64,000 bases of DNA from Candidatus Opimibacter iunctus (GCA_016716665.1 JADJVH010000001.1:186001-250000), one strand, 5' to 3'. Positions 7,152-17,169 are shown, numbered from the stretch's first letter. Notes: a model not told the origin generated them from the sequence alone. Numbers and translations are program-made.

Positions 7152-8567
7152 CTATTTCAACACCTTGCTCTGGCAGATAAAATCTGTCCTTGGAAGGTTC
7201 GTTTTTGAAATAGCATTAAATCCACCATCCACTTCCGTGAAATTCCTGTAGCCACGGGACTGGAGTATGCTTGCTGCAATCATACTGCGATATCCTCCGG
7301 CACAATGCAGATAGAAATGTTCATTTGGATTTACATCCTTGACCCATTCATTAATATACGCCAATGGCTTGCTGTAGGCATCTTCAAGGTGTTCCGCTGC
7401 ATATTCACTCTCCTTCCTGACATCGACGATTACATCCTCCCCTATCTTTACTTTGGCTGCAAATTCTTCAGCTGATATCCGTTTGATGGTATCTATTTCG
7501 TGTCCTGACTTTACCCAGGTGTCAAAGCCGTTCTTGAGGTGCCCTAGCACATTATCAAAGCCAACACGGCTCAATCGGGTCACGGTTTCAGCTTCCTTTC
7601 CTAATTCTGCAATCAGGAGGATGGGTTGTTTGACATCGACTATCAGTGCACCAACCCATGGCGCGAACTCGCCATTGAGTGCGATATTGATTGACTGGGG
7701 AATATAGCCCTTCGCGACTTCGGCATTGTTGCGGGTATCAAGCAGCAATGCGCCAGATTCTTCTGCAGCCACCTCAAATTCCTTGGCGGATAAAGCGCGC
7801 ATACCATTGTTGAGGACATTGTCAAAACTTTCATATCCCTGCTTATTCATGGCGACGTTCATTCCGAAATAGGCTGGTGGAGGCAACAGGCCGTCTGTGA
7901 CTTCCTTGATAAACTCAGCTTCCGTCATATTGGCTCTCAAGGCGTAATTAAATTGCTTTTGATTGCCGATCGTAGAGACCGTTTCCTTACTCATGTTTTT
8001 TCCACAGGCACTTCCGGCTCCGTGGGCAGGGTAAACGATAACATCATCTGCAAGAGTCATGATCTTATCGCGCAATGAATGATAAAGTGTTGCGGCGAGC
8101 TGCTCCATGGTCATATTGGCTGCCTTTTGTGCCAGGTCAGGTCTGCCTACATCACCGATAAAAAGGGTGTCACCACTAAATATCGCATGATCCTTTCCGT
8201 GTTCATCCTTTAGTAAAAACGTGGCACTCTCCATGGTATGGCCGGGGGTATGCAACACTTTGATCGTGACTTTTCCGACTTTAAATTCCTGGCCATCCTC
8301 AGCGGAGATGACATCAAATGCAGCTTTTGCGGTTGGTCCGTAGATGATAGGCGCACCCGTTTTCTTACTCAGGTCAAGATGCCCCGATACAAAATCCGCA
8401 TGGAAATGGGTTTCAAAAATATACTTCAACTTGACACCATCTCTCTCCAGGCGGTCAAGGTATGGCTGCACTTCACGCAGTGGATCCACAATTGCTGCCT
8501 CCCCGTTGGAGGTGATATAGTATGCACCTTGTGCAAGGCAACCGGTATAAATTTGTTCTATATTCAT
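7152..8567 (-). CDS. Persulfide dioxygenase-rhodanese fusion (CstB-like metallo-beta-lactamase protein)
   Basis: A 471-aa cytoplasmic protein. Residues 1-250 form a metallo-beta-lactamase domain of the persulfide dioxygenase (ETHE1) type: THFHADFVSGH at 53-63, HTPGHT at 106-111, SGDTLF at 131-136 and H182. This enzyme class uses one iron and O2 to turn low-molecular-weight persulfide into sulfite. Two rhodanese domains follow. The first (about 260-355) has lost its active-site cysteine (ILLIAELGK where a Cys loop is expected). The second (about 365-460) keeps Cys422 in LHCAGGYRSM. The architecture matches CstB, which couples persulfide oxidation to sulfur transfer. It lies between the sulfite exporter gene and the YeeE transporter genes, as expected for sulfane-sulfur detoxification or use. 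Confidence 0.85.
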   Translation of the reverse strand: MNIEQIYTGCLAQGAYYITSNGEAAIVDPLREVQPYLDRLERDGVKLKYIFETHFHADFVSGHLDLSKKTGAPIIYGPTAKAAFDVISAEDGQEFKVGKVTIKVLHTPGHTMESATFLLKDEHGKDHAIFSGDTLFIGDVGRPDLAQKAANMTMEQLAATLYHSLRDKIMTLADDVIVYPAHGAGSACGKNMSKETVSTIGNQKQFNYALRANMTEAEFIKEVTDGLLPPPAYFGMNVAMNKQGYESFDNVLNNGMRALSAKEFEVAAEESGALLLDTRNNAEVAKGYIPQSINIALNGEFAPWVGALIVDVKQPILLIAELGKEAETVTRLSRVGFDNVLGHLKNGFDTWVKSGHEIDTIKRISAEEFAAKVKIGEDVIVDVRKESEYAAEHLEDAYSKPLAYINEWVKDVNPNEHFYLHCAGGYRSMIAASILQSRGYRNFTEVDGGFNAISKTNLPRTDFICQSKVLK

Positions 8568-8644
8568 TTTTTATGCTTTTATTTTTGATTCAATACAAAG
8601 TTGCGGTGTTTAATTTGTTCAAAGTGTTACTTTGGTTACAAATC

Positions 8645-9449
8645 TTAGTTCGTATGCAGGATGGTTTCCCGCAAAATGATAAATATCCCCATGACTAAAA
8701 CAAACCAACCAAAGGCTGGTTTAAGTTTCTCTCCATCTATCTTCCTTGACAGGGACATTCCGATAAAAATACCAATAATCGCAAAGATGGATACTGTGCC
8801 CAGAAAAGGCCAGATAATTATGGTGTCGCTCCCTTCCCCGAGAAACCCGATCAGCGATTTGGCGGCAATGATCACCAGGGAGGTCCCGACCGCTTCCTTC
8901 ATCGGCAATTTGCTCAATACTACGAGTGCCGGGATGATCAGAAATCCCCCTCCAGCCCCTACGAGGCCGGTAATCATCCCCACCACTGCCCCTTCGATCA
9001 GGATCAGCGGGTAATTAAATTGTTGTGGCCCTGTTGGCTCAGGGCCTGGTGTCTTTGCCTTCCTGATCATACTGTATGAAGCTGCAATCATAATTGCGGC
9101 AAAGAGTAGCATCAACATGTGGCTTTTTGTAGCTACCATATTACCAACCTTAAATAATTCTGACGGGATAGCGGGTACTAATATAAGCCCTCGTCACAAA
9201 GACAGCGATGATAGAAGGGATCCCAAAAATCACAGCAGTCCTCACATTGACAAGCCCTTTTTTGAAATAGCTTACAGATCCAACTGCACTGGTCAATCCG
9301 ACTATGAAAAGTGAATATGCAGTAGCTGCCACAGCATCCACACTAAAAAGATAAACCAATACCGGCACTGTAAGAATACTCCCACCACCTCCGATCAGCC
9401 CTAGGGACACTCCGATGATGATTGAAGAAAGATATCCTGCTATTTCCAT
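8645..9449 (-). pseudogene. TauE/SafE family sulfite exporter, split by a +1 frameshift
   Basis: Two reading frames together make one normal-length TauE/SafE permease (about 265 aa). The upstream piece (9449 down to about 9180) has the first half motif SLGLIGGGGSILTVPVLVYL; the downstream piece (to 8645) has the second, VVGMITGLVGAGGGFLIIP. Around 9180 one extra base shifts the frame: the protein should run from AYI into VPAIPSELFKVGN, but the existing frame stops soon after. The downstream open frame can start at an ATG at 9139. TauE/SafE proteins export sulfite or sulfoacetate across the inner membrane, which fits its place beside the sulfite-producing dioxygenase. The reading frame is otherwise intact, so sequencing error is at least as likely as a true lesion. 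Confidence 0.8.
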
Positions 9450-9548
9450 GATGAAGTCTTGATGAGGCAAAGGTGCCCTCATCTGTTATCATGCTCGGCT
9501 ACTTTTGTTACACTCCATCCAAGAGTGAGGCAAGAGGACCTGCATCAT

Positions 9549-10523
9549 TCAATAATTCCTTGACATAAGGCTACCGGCAAGATTATTAAGTAGCAGTGTG
9601 CCGTCATGCTGCAGTTCCCGAAGCTCTGTTAGTCCTTTTTCAACAAATGAAGTCTGGATTTTCTGGGTATAAGGACCTACATTATTCTTTTCATAAATAC
9701 TCAGCACCTGAGAGGCATCCTGCTCTGCCGAGGCCTGAAGATAAGTCTGTATAAAATCCCTTTGGTCAGGCGGCGACAGGGTATTGCAGGTATGTACGTA
9801 GAGAAAGTTCTTTTTTCCCCTGAGGATATCACCGCCCTTCTGCTTGCCCGTAAGCGAAGTGTCTCCGAATACATCCAGGTAATCATCCTGCACCTGGAAT
9901 CCCATACCGATTTTCTCTCCGAAAGTGTACAAGCCCATTGCTTCCTGAAACCCTGCTCCGGCCAGGGTAGCCCCCATCTGTAAACTTGCCCCAAGAAGGC
10001 AGGCTGTTTTCTTGCGTATCATTTCCAGGTACTCAGCCTCAGTCGGGGATGAGCGTGCTTCAAAGTCCATATCCATCTGCTGGCCTTCACAAATTTCAAG
10101 GGCCGCTTTGCACATGATAGAGCAGAGTTCGACACCCATATCCTTTTGCTTCCCGGCTTCCAGCAGGAGATCAAAACAGCGGATCAGCATAGCATCGCCA
10201 CTCAGGATAGCACTATTTTGGCCGTAGCGCGTGTGCACGGTTTGTTTGCCCCGGCGCAATGGTGCCTCATCCATGATATCATCATGCATGAGACTGAAAT
10301 TGTGAAAATACTCTACAGCGAGTGCTGCGGGCAGGGCCGGGGTGATATCTTCGTGCCAGAGATTATAGGCCATGAGCAATAAAGCAGGCCTGATGCGCTT
10401 GCCACCCAATTCGTTGATGTACCTGATTGGTTCGTAGAGGGAATCAGGGGAGCCATAGGGCTGATGGGAGGAAAGGTAAGCTTCAAATTTCCCGGCAATA
10501 GCTACATAGTCGTACTGGTTCAT
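9549..10523 (-). CDS. Polyprenyl synthetase (geranylgeranyl/farnesyl diphosphate synthase family)
   Basis: A 324-aa trans-isoprenyl diphosphate synthase. It contains the first Asp-rich motif DDIMD at 81-85, preceded by FSLMH and followed by APLRRGKQTVH, and the second Asp-rich motif DDYLD at 213-217 preceded by MGFQVQ. GGKRIRP at 40-46 is the conserved isopentenyl-diphosphate binding segment. These Asp clusters bind Mg and the allylic diphosphate. The enzyme condenses isopentenyl diphosphate with an allylic primer in the cytoplasm; product length (C15-C20 or longer) depends on residues just before DDIMD and was not resolved. It is divergent from the amidohydrolase gene, with 116 bp between the start codons. 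Confidence 0.92.
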   Translation of the reverse strand: MNQYDYVAIAGKFEAYLSSHQPYGSPDSLYEPIRYINELGGKRIRPALLLMAYNLWHEDITPALPAALAVEYFHNFSLMHDDIMDEAPLRRGKQTVHTRYGQNSAILSGDAMLIRCFDLLLEAGKQKDMGVELCSIMCKAALEICEGQQMDMDFEARSSPTEAEYLEMIRKKTACLLGASLQMGATLAGAGFQEAMGLYTFGEKIGMGFQVQDDYLDVFGDTSLTGKQKGGDILRGKKNFLYVHTCNTLSPPDQRDFIQTYLQASAEQDASQVLSIYEKNNVGPYTQKIQTSFVEKGLTELRELQHDGTLLLNNLAGSLMSRNY

Positions 10524-10639
10524 TGTTAATTTGCAGTTTATATAGAGGGATAAGTGATTGGATCCAATACCAGTGGGCCCAGAAAAAATCCCGAAAAAGG
10601 CTGTATGATGCCTGCACAGATAACCGAAAGAACATAAAG

Positions 10640-12379
10640 ATGCAAAATAAACGGACTTTTCCTTTTTACCTGGTCGTGATCATCGGTCTATTGTACCTGC
10701 CCGGCTGCAGAGAGAATGCATCTGAGGAGCAAAAGGTTGCGGACCTGATCCTGTACAATGCATTTGTATACCCTGTATCGGGTGATCCTATCGAAAGCGG
10801 AGGAGTGGTCATCAGGGATGGCAAGATTGTAGCGATCGGGAAATCAGCGGAGATCCTCCAAGCCTGGAAAGACAAGGCCAAAGAAACCCTGGACTGTGGG
10901 GGCAATTTTCTGATGCCCGGATTTATCGAAGGTCACGGGCATTTCAAAGGCTTGGGACTAAACCTGTTGCACCTTGACTTGCTGGAGACTAAGAGCTGGC
11001 AGGAAATCGTGGATAGTGTGGCTAACAGGGCAAGTAAAGCACGGCCAGGAGAATGGATTATCGGACGGGGATGGCACCAGGAAAAGTGGAATGTGCCTGT
11101 TGAAAAGAATGTAAACGGCTATCCATACCATGACCTACTCAGCAAAGTCTCCCCCGAAAATCCGGTGATGTTGTTTCATGCCAGCGGGCATGCCTTGTTT
11201 GCCAATGAAGCCGCTATGAAAGCTGCCGGGATCACGCGTGAAACGTCAGATCCGCAGGGAGGTCATATCGTACGTGATGGATCCGGTAACAGCCTGGGGG
11301 TATTTGAAGAGAATGCCATGGATATGATAACGAAATTGTACCAGGAATATGAGGATGGCTTGTCTGCAGAAGAGAAAAAGGAGGAGTGGTATACCGCGAT
11401 CAGACTGGCTCAAAACCATTGCCTAAGTTACGGCATTACCACCTTTGAAGATGCAGGATCCTCGTTTGAAGATATCCGCCGCTACCGATCGTTGGCAGAG
11501 CATGACAGCCTGGATTTACGCCTGTGGGTCATGCTCAGGCAACCGTATAATGAGATCAAGGATCATATGGATGGCTTTCCGATCATACGATCAGGGAAAG
11601 ATATGTTTACCTGCCGTGCAATTAAAGCCCAGATGGATGGCGCGCTGGGCTCATTTGGCGCATGGTTGCTAAAACCTTATACAGACAAGCCAGGCTCAAG
11701 CGGACAAAACACAACGCCTATCGAAGTGATCGATGATATGGCTGCACTTGCCATGGACAAAGGAATGCAGATGTGTGTGCATGCCATAGGTGACCGGGGC
11801 AACCGTGAAGTCCTCAATGTCTATGAAAAGGAAATGACCGCCCACCCTGAGAAAAAGGATCTGCGCTGGCGGATTGAACATGCCCAGCACCTGAATCCTG
11901 ATGATATGCCAAGATTTAAGAAACTTGGTATCATCGCTTCCATGCAAGGCATACATTGTACCTCAGATGCGCCTTTCGTGGTCAAGCGGCTGGGTGAAGA
12001 AAGAGCGAGTAAGGGGGCATATGCCTGGCGCAGCCTCCTTGACCTCGGTGTGATCATTGCAAATGGAACTGACGCACCAGTGGAGCATGTGGATCCCTTT
12101 CCAAACCTATACGCCTCTGTGACCAGGAAACGGCTTGACAATGGGCAGGTGTTCTACAATGAGCAGGCTATGACCCGCAAAGAGGCATTATACTCATACA
12201 CATTGGGCAATGCGTATGCAGCATTTGAGGAGGATATCAAAGGCAGTCTTGAACCCGGAAAATGGGCTGACATCGCGATCATTTCAAAAAATCTGTTGAC
12301 ATGCCCAGACGACAGCATACCTCAGGCCAGGGCAGTAATGACGATGGTCGGTGGTCAGATAAAATATAAAGCCAACTAG
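10640..12379 (+). CDS. Amidohydrolase family 3 lipoprotein (YtcJ-like)
   Basis: A 579-aa protein starting MQNKRTFPFYLVVIIGLLYL and ending its signal at the lipobox LPGC (Cys23), so it is exported and lipid-anchored. The body is a metal-dependent amidohydrolase of the YtcJ group: MPGFIEGHGHFKGL carries the HxH metal pair, KAQMDGALGSFGAWL the family carboxylated or metal-near lysine region, HAIGDRGNREVL and RIEHAQHL the later histidines, and NGTDAPVEHVDPF the catalytic Asp. Such enzymes hydrolyse amide-type bonds; substrates of surface-anchored members are mostly unknown. I chose 10640 rather than an in-frame ATG at 10523 because that upstream part overlaps the divergent gene's leader and lacks a signal peptide. 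Confidence 0.85.
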   Translation: MQNKRTFPFYLVVIIGLLYLPGCRENASEEQKVADLILYNAFVYPVSGDPIESGGVVIRDGKIVAIGKSAEILQAWKDKAKETLDCGGNFLMPGFIEGHGHFKGLGLNLLHLDLLETKSWQEIVDSVANRASKARPGEWIIGRGWHQEKWNVPVEKNVNGYPYHDLLSKVSPENPVMLFHASGHALFANEAAMKAAGITRETSDPQGGHIVRDGSGNSLGVFEENAMDMITKLYQEYEDGLSAEEKKEEWYTAIRLAQNHCLSYGITTFEDAGSSFEDIRRYRSLAEHDSLDLRLWVMLRQPYNEIKDHMDGFPIIRSGKDMFTCRAIKAQMDGALGSFGAWLLKPYTDKPGSSGQNTTPIEVIDDMAALAMDKGMQMCVHAIGDRGNREVLNVYEKEMTAHPEKKDLRWRIEHAQHLNPDDMPRFKKLGIIASMQGIHCTSDAPFVVKRLGEERASKGAYAWRSLLDLGVIIANGTDAPVEHVDPFPNLYASVTRKRLDNGQVFYNEQAMTRKEALYSYTLGNAYAAFEEDIKGSLEPGKWADIAIISKNLLTCPDDSIPQARAVMTMVGGQIKYKAN

Positions 12380-12462
12380 CCCTGAAGTGAAATAAAACCC
12401 GGGAACAGTTACCTGAATAAGAAATGAGACAGCCCTGCTGCCGCGGAATGCAGTGCCAGCGA

Positions 12463-13455
12463 CTAAACGCCAAGCATCATGGCCGATTGTGCAATGTGAT
12501 GAATATCCTGATCAAGGATGCATTTGAAATGACCTTTAGGACATTTTGAAAAACCAATCTTGCTGCATGGCCTGCAACGCAAACCCTTTTGTTCAAAGCT
12601 GATCCAGGACACCACTTCGTCACCGTAATACGGGTACATACCAAACTGTGGAATGGTATTGCCCCATATCACAACCTGTTGTTTTTTAAGGGCAGCGGCA
12701 ATGTGCATGAGCCCTGTATCGTGTGCAATGACAGAACCCGCCTGACGCAATACTGAGGCTGATTGTAAAATATCCAATTGGCCACAAGCACTTCTCACCG
12801 CCTGAGAGGAAGTATTTGCTACAATAAATTCCGCTTTATCTATCTCGCCCTTTCCGCCCAGCAGAATCACGGGCTTATCCAGTTGACTGCAAAGCTCTGC
12901 AATCTGGTCTGCTGTAAGGCATTTCGTCTGGTGGGCTGCACCTATGATGACTGCTATATAATTCCCGGATTGAAATCCATAGGTCGCCGCTACATTAATC
13001 TCCTTTTCCGGAGGGATAACGAAATCAAGTCCAAGACCATCTTTGAGCACACCCAGCGATGAAGCCGCGGCCATATACCTGTCAACAATATGAATATCGG
13101 GCAACCTGTTAATTCCGAAATTGACCAGCAGCCATTTTTCGAAATTAAGTTTATGAAATGAAGTAGATGGCTTGTGGAGTGCTGCTTTGATGCGCTTTGT
13201 TCGGATATTATGATGCAGGTCGATCACATGATCATAGCCCTGCGCTTTCAGGTCATCTATCAGTGCCTTGAAATCGTCAGTCAAGGAAATCACCCTTGAA
13301 ACATGAGGGTTACATCGCAGCATAGGTGCAAAAGCTTCCTTCGTGAGAAAGTGAACTTCTGCACCCAGTTGCTGATGCAAGGCCCTGACCACTGGTGTCG
13401 TCAGTACGATATCTCCAATGGAGCTAAACCGTATGACGAGGATTCTTTTAGACAA
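12463..13455 (-). CDS. Glycosyltransferase family 9 (heptosyltransferase-like)
   Basis: A 330-aa GT-B fold protein. The N-terminus ILVIRFSSIGDIVLTTPVVRAL is the classic GT9 opening (RFSSIGD...TP), followed by HFLTKEAFAPML. The C-terminal nucleotide-sugar half contains AVIIGAAHQTKCLTADQIAEL, VILLGGKGEID and SVIAHDTGLMHIAAAL, all at the expected order. GT9 enzymes add heptose or similar sugars to lipopolysaccharide core at the cytoplasmic face of the inner membrane. A Cys-rich stretch near the end (LRCRPCSKIGFSKCPKGHFKC) is common in Bacteroidota members. The gene begins 6 bp after the protease stop codon and so belongs to the lipoprotein-protease-GT9 operon, though no functional tie is evident. 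Confidence 0.88.
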   Translation of the reverse strand: MSKRILVIRFSSIGDIVLTTPVVRALHQQLGAEVHFLTKEAFAPMLRCNPHVSRVISLTDDFKALIDDLKAQGYDHVIDLHHNIRTKRIKAALHKPSTSFHKLNFEKWLLVNFGINRLPDIHIVDRYMAAASSLGVLKDGLGLDFVIPPEKEINVAATYGFQSGNYIAVIIGAAHQTKCLTADQIAELCSQLDKPVILLGGKGEIDKAEFIVANTSSQAVRSACGQLDILQSASVLRQAGSVIAHDTGLMHIAAALKKQQVVIWGNTIPQFGMYPYYGDEVVSWISFEQKGLRCRPCSKIGFSKCPKGHFKCILDQDIHHIAQSAMMLGV

Positions 13456-13461
13456 CCTGTT

Positions 13462-16400
13462 CTATTGCTTGACAAATTTTGTGTTCAGCAGCGTACCATT
13501 TTCAGTCTTTAGTTGCACCAGGTATGCACCGGGAAGTAAAGACTGCACATCAATACGCTGGTCAGGATTGAGGCTTCCATTGAGCAATGCCCTTCCTGAG
13601 AGATCATATATCGTATAGTTCGATACCCCGGTGAGTTGGTTACCGCTAACTTTTATAAACTCCGTTGCCGGTTGTGGTGAAACATAAAGATGATTTGCTG
13701 ATTGATTCACTTCTTCGGTAGCTGTAAAATCCCTGTTTCCGGTAGTAAACCAAATCCCTTTCTGTGCGCCAGTGATCAGCACCACATCAGTACCAGCTAC
13801 AGGGAGTGTCTTGTCATTGCTCGTGACATTGATGGTCGCCAAAAGGAGCGATCCGTTATTGTCATAGGTAAACAGGATTTTATCGTCGAGACGGGAATAA
13901 TTTGGATAACCCGTGGTGGTATTCTGGTAAATATCATTGACATCTCCTGACTCCAGGTTGGCTGCCTTGATCCTGTAATCAGTCTGGTACTGCCCGAAAT
14001 TGTCATAATATCCTTCGAGGAAATCAAATGCAATGATGTACGGAGAATTCTTTGCAAAGGAAGGGTTACCTACACTGATGTTCTCCGGCAGGGCGGAGAA
14101 GAGTTTCCCTATCTGGCCAGTGGCAAGTTGGTTGGAACTATTGTCCCAGGCATTGAGGAAAGAGATATCCCAATACTCTATACCATCACCAAACGAACTT
14201 TCAATCCGGTTGAGGGCATCATACATGACATACTCGCCTGAGTAGTCCCACTCCATGATATCCGGATACAACACATCGCCAGTATTTGAACCGCCAACCG
14301 CAGTGGTAGGATTGAACAGAATAAAAACGTCATTCGTTCCTGTGTTAAGATCATAGATAAATATTTCGTTCCTCAGGTTGCTGGTGGTGTAGGCGATCTT
14401 TGTTCCGTCTTTGGAGACCACCACGTTGCGCCAGATTCCCTGCGGGCTATCCTCCAGATAGAACGCGCCATAACTCAACCCCTGTGACCAGTCGAAGTTG
14501 ATCAGGATCATATTGTTTTCATCGTCCACATAGACGCAGGATGTACCATCGTCTGTAAAACTTGGGCGGCTTATTGGGGCCGGGACATCCATCTTAACAA
14601 ACTGGCCCGGGTTGCCTGGTGGAATCCAATACAGATCTGACTGGGTCTCATCTGTAGCAATGATAAAATCATCTCCTGCATTGACATCGATGTCTTCTTC
14701 ATAATCTTCACCGGCTCCTGCCCCAATTCCTACCCCGGCAAATGCATTGCGCACCGCGATCACTTCTGTGCTATTGGCACCATGCAGGTCGGTAGCCGCT
14801 TTTTCAACAGCATTGCGCATATCTACAAACTGGGAGGACTTGACCAGGTAATCTGTCAGGGCCTTGTAGTATATCTGCTCGGCCTTGTCCTTTCCTATAG
14901 CCGTGGCGAGATTGAAAAAAAGCTTTATTTGGGATACCGCTGTTGATGTGCACTCCCCCGTTATCCCCTTCAGGTGTGTTGGGGAGGGTCTGGTATTCAT
15001 TCATGTGTTTTGGCTGCCATCCCGGATCTCCGAGCTTGGTACCGCCATTATTAGGATTGGAGAGATCACGCATCGTCCCGGAAGGAAAGAAAGCAGGATT
15101 AGAAACGTCCTCGCCCATCTGCCAGTCGTCCCGGTCAATCATCGCACCGAAAACGTCTGCGTACGATTCGTTTAATGCACCGGACTGTCCTACATATTCA
15201 AGGTTGGCGGTATTCTGTATAACCCCGTGGGACATCTCATGACCTGCCACGTCAAGTCCTTTTGCCAATGCCGTAAAAGCAACATTTCCATTTCCATAAA
15301 ACATAGCTGCCCCATTCCAGAATGCATTGTCCATGCTATTGTCATTTTCATCTGTCACATTGATGATCGAGATGATATTGCCTCCGCTGCCGTTGATTGA
15401 GTTGCGGTTAAACTTAGTCCTGAAATACTCATAGGCTTCTCCACCATTGTAATGCGCGGATACTTCAAGGTTCTTCCAGTTGTTATTGGTATTGGATACA
15501 TGGACCACTTCAAAACTGGATTGCTGCGGAGAAGTATTTTGCGCGTCCAGTGTCCAGATCACACCTATCGGTTCATTTGGCATCACAGACTGATTGGCCT
15601 TGAACATTCCGGTACGGCTGGCATCAATCATAAAGAAATTAGAACCAACGAGATAACCATTTACTGTCCTGTTGGTATTCTTCAGATCCTGGTCGGTGAC
15701 AACGGTAGGGCCATCCAAAACAACCGGCATATCCATTTTGTCTCCATCCACTGTAGTCCTGGTTTTTTCCTTCACTTCACTTGCGTAATTGCCATACAAT
15801 TGAAGTGGGGCAATCGAGCACAATTCAGAAAAGGACTTGAACACCTCAAGTGTGGACGCGTCAACAAATACCGTCCAGTGATCCATCATATTAGGATGCA
15901 TCTCGATTTCATAGGCCAGTAAGAGTTTTCCATCCTGTGGGTACCAGATAAGATCTGCATTGTCTTCAGGATGATTTAGTCCGGACATCAATGATACATG
16001 CTGGAAGCTCACATCCTTAGATTCAAGGAATGCTTTAGCCGCGCTAAAGGCTTGTTCTGCAGGAGCGGGGGCAGGCAGCTTGGATGGCAACTGGCCGGTC
16101 CATGCAAATCCATTGAGGTCTCTCAGGCTTCCCTGGTCTACATGCAGGATCATATCCTGTCCATAGATGGGCTTGCCGGCAAGAGTTTGCTGTACCCTAA
16201 TGTGTGTGATTTGCTTCTTGTCTGTTTCCTGGCTCCTGATGGTCCAGTCCATAGCCCATGGCTCATCCTGATGTTGGACAGGAATGATAGTTTCGATCAG
16301 GCTTTTCACTGATGTCCGTGAGGACCAAAGCGTATTAGGCTGCATATCAATCCAGAAACTTCCTGAAGGCGTAATGTGATACGCTGCAATGTCTTTATTG

Positions 16401-16600
16401 ACTGGTTGTACAGATTGAAGCGTCACCGGATTCCATTTACCTCCTAACCGACCGGATCCGGAGGAAGTGCCCGGTGCCTTAGCAATACTTAAAGGTTGAG
16501 GCGCTACGTAAGGTTGGTTTGCAACCTGTTTCATTGGAGTCTGTGCGACCAGCCCGGCCAGCATGACCAGGTTGATCAAGATGATATAAACTGTCCTCAT
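13462..16600 (-). pseudogene. Secreted M4 (thermolysin-type) metalloprotease with T9SS sorting domain, frameshifted
   Basis: Two frames join into one protein of about 1,045 aa. The N-terminal frame (from 16600) has a signal peptide, a propeptide (FTP/PepSY-like, about 75-260) and the M4 catalytic domain: HEMSH at 454-458, the third zinc ligand in GALNESYADVFG (E478) and the active-site His551 in GVHINSGIPNKAFF. The frame then breaks at a run of seven T on the minus strand (plus 14915-14921); with six T the protein runs on as AFFNLATAIGKDKAEQIYYK into the helical M4 C-domain. After it come TolB-like propeller repeats and a type-A T9SS sorting domain ending in KFVKQ. It starts inside an ATGA overlap with the upstream lipoprotein gene. 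The lesion may be a sequencing error or a slippery site. Confidence 0.88.
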
Positions 16601-17037
16601 GATTTTGGTTTTGTTGATTTAAAAAGCAAGTTATAATAAGTCACAACGTTTTGATCAGCCTTAAAGCCAGGCTTTCCCCATCCGATCCGATGGAATGGCC
16701 CATCTCCGGATCTGAACTGGATAAAATAATACAGGTCACCTGGCTCATAGTAGTGTATAGTATCTAATCCGAGTAAATGATAATTGTCAAACATCTGGCT
16801 CACGAAATGTTTATCCCAGGTATCCAGCAGGGCAAAAGTAGTGTCTCCGAAAGGCTTCTGGTACACCCTGCCATCATCCAGGAGAGCATAATAGGCCACG
16901 GCGCCTGAGAAGCCCCCTCCCTGGCCAAAGTGAATCTGATCTCCTCTGTATTTTGCAGGGAACACGGAAGCTGGCTTGCATGAAAAACACACAAACAGGG
17001 TAATTGCAGCCAATAACAAGAAAGTTTTTGAAAACAT
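16597..17037 (-). CDS. Small lipoprotein cotranslated with the M4 protease (possible emfourin-like inhibitor)
   Basis: A 146-aa lipoprotein with signal MFSKTFLLLAAITLFVCFSC; Cys20 in FSCK is the lipid-attachment site. The mature part includes IHFGQGGGFSGAVAYYALLD and later FRSGDGPFHRIGWGKPGF. Its stop codon overlaps the start of the M4 protease gene (ATGA, 16597-16600), so the two are translationally coupled. Emfourin-type inhibitors of M4 proteases are small proteins encoded next to their protease and begin with a strand followed by a GGFxG turn; the pattern here is similar. That assignment is inference from neighbour and short motif only. What is certain is a surface- or periplasm-anchored small protein made together with the protease. 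Confidence 0.75.
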   Translation of the reverse strand: MFSKTFLLLAAITLFVCFSCKPASVFPAKYRGDQIHFGQGGGFSGAVAYYALLDDGRVYQKPFGDTTFALLDTWDKHFVSQMFDNYHLLGLDTIHYYEPGDLYYFIQFRSGDGPFHRIGWGKPGFKADQNVVTYYNLLFKSTKPKS

Positions 17038-17126
17038 TAGTGGTGGATTGGCGTTAAATTACTGTTAAGTTAGTCCGAAAGTAGAAAATTTAACGATTTT
17101 GGCCGTTAACAATAGCACATACCCCT

Positions 17127-17134
17127 TATCTTTG
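17127..17134 (+). promoter_or_regulatory. -7 element upstream of the Cys-rich protein gene
   Basis: TATCTTTG matches TAnnTTTG and lies 35 bp before the ATG at 17170. A TTTTG at 17097-17101 could be the -33 box, but the 25-bp gap is longer than the usual 19-21. Confidence 0.6.
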
Positions 17135-17169
17135 GTAGATATATCGAATAACTTAAAAAACTGTATACA

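Noticed and set aside
8580..8640. Full sigma-A promoter before the dioxygenase gene
   Set aside because: Only a CAACTTTG near-match was found and the TTTG box is 16 bp away, short of the normal spacing.
10523..10639. Longer start for the amidohydrolase gene
   Set aside because: The added part has no homology character and hides the signal peptide and lipobox that begin at 10640.
13462..15000. Separate gene starting at 15000 on the minus strand
   Set aside because: Its first 30 or so residues come from the wrong frame of the protease; family sequence starts only at the T run at 14915-14921.
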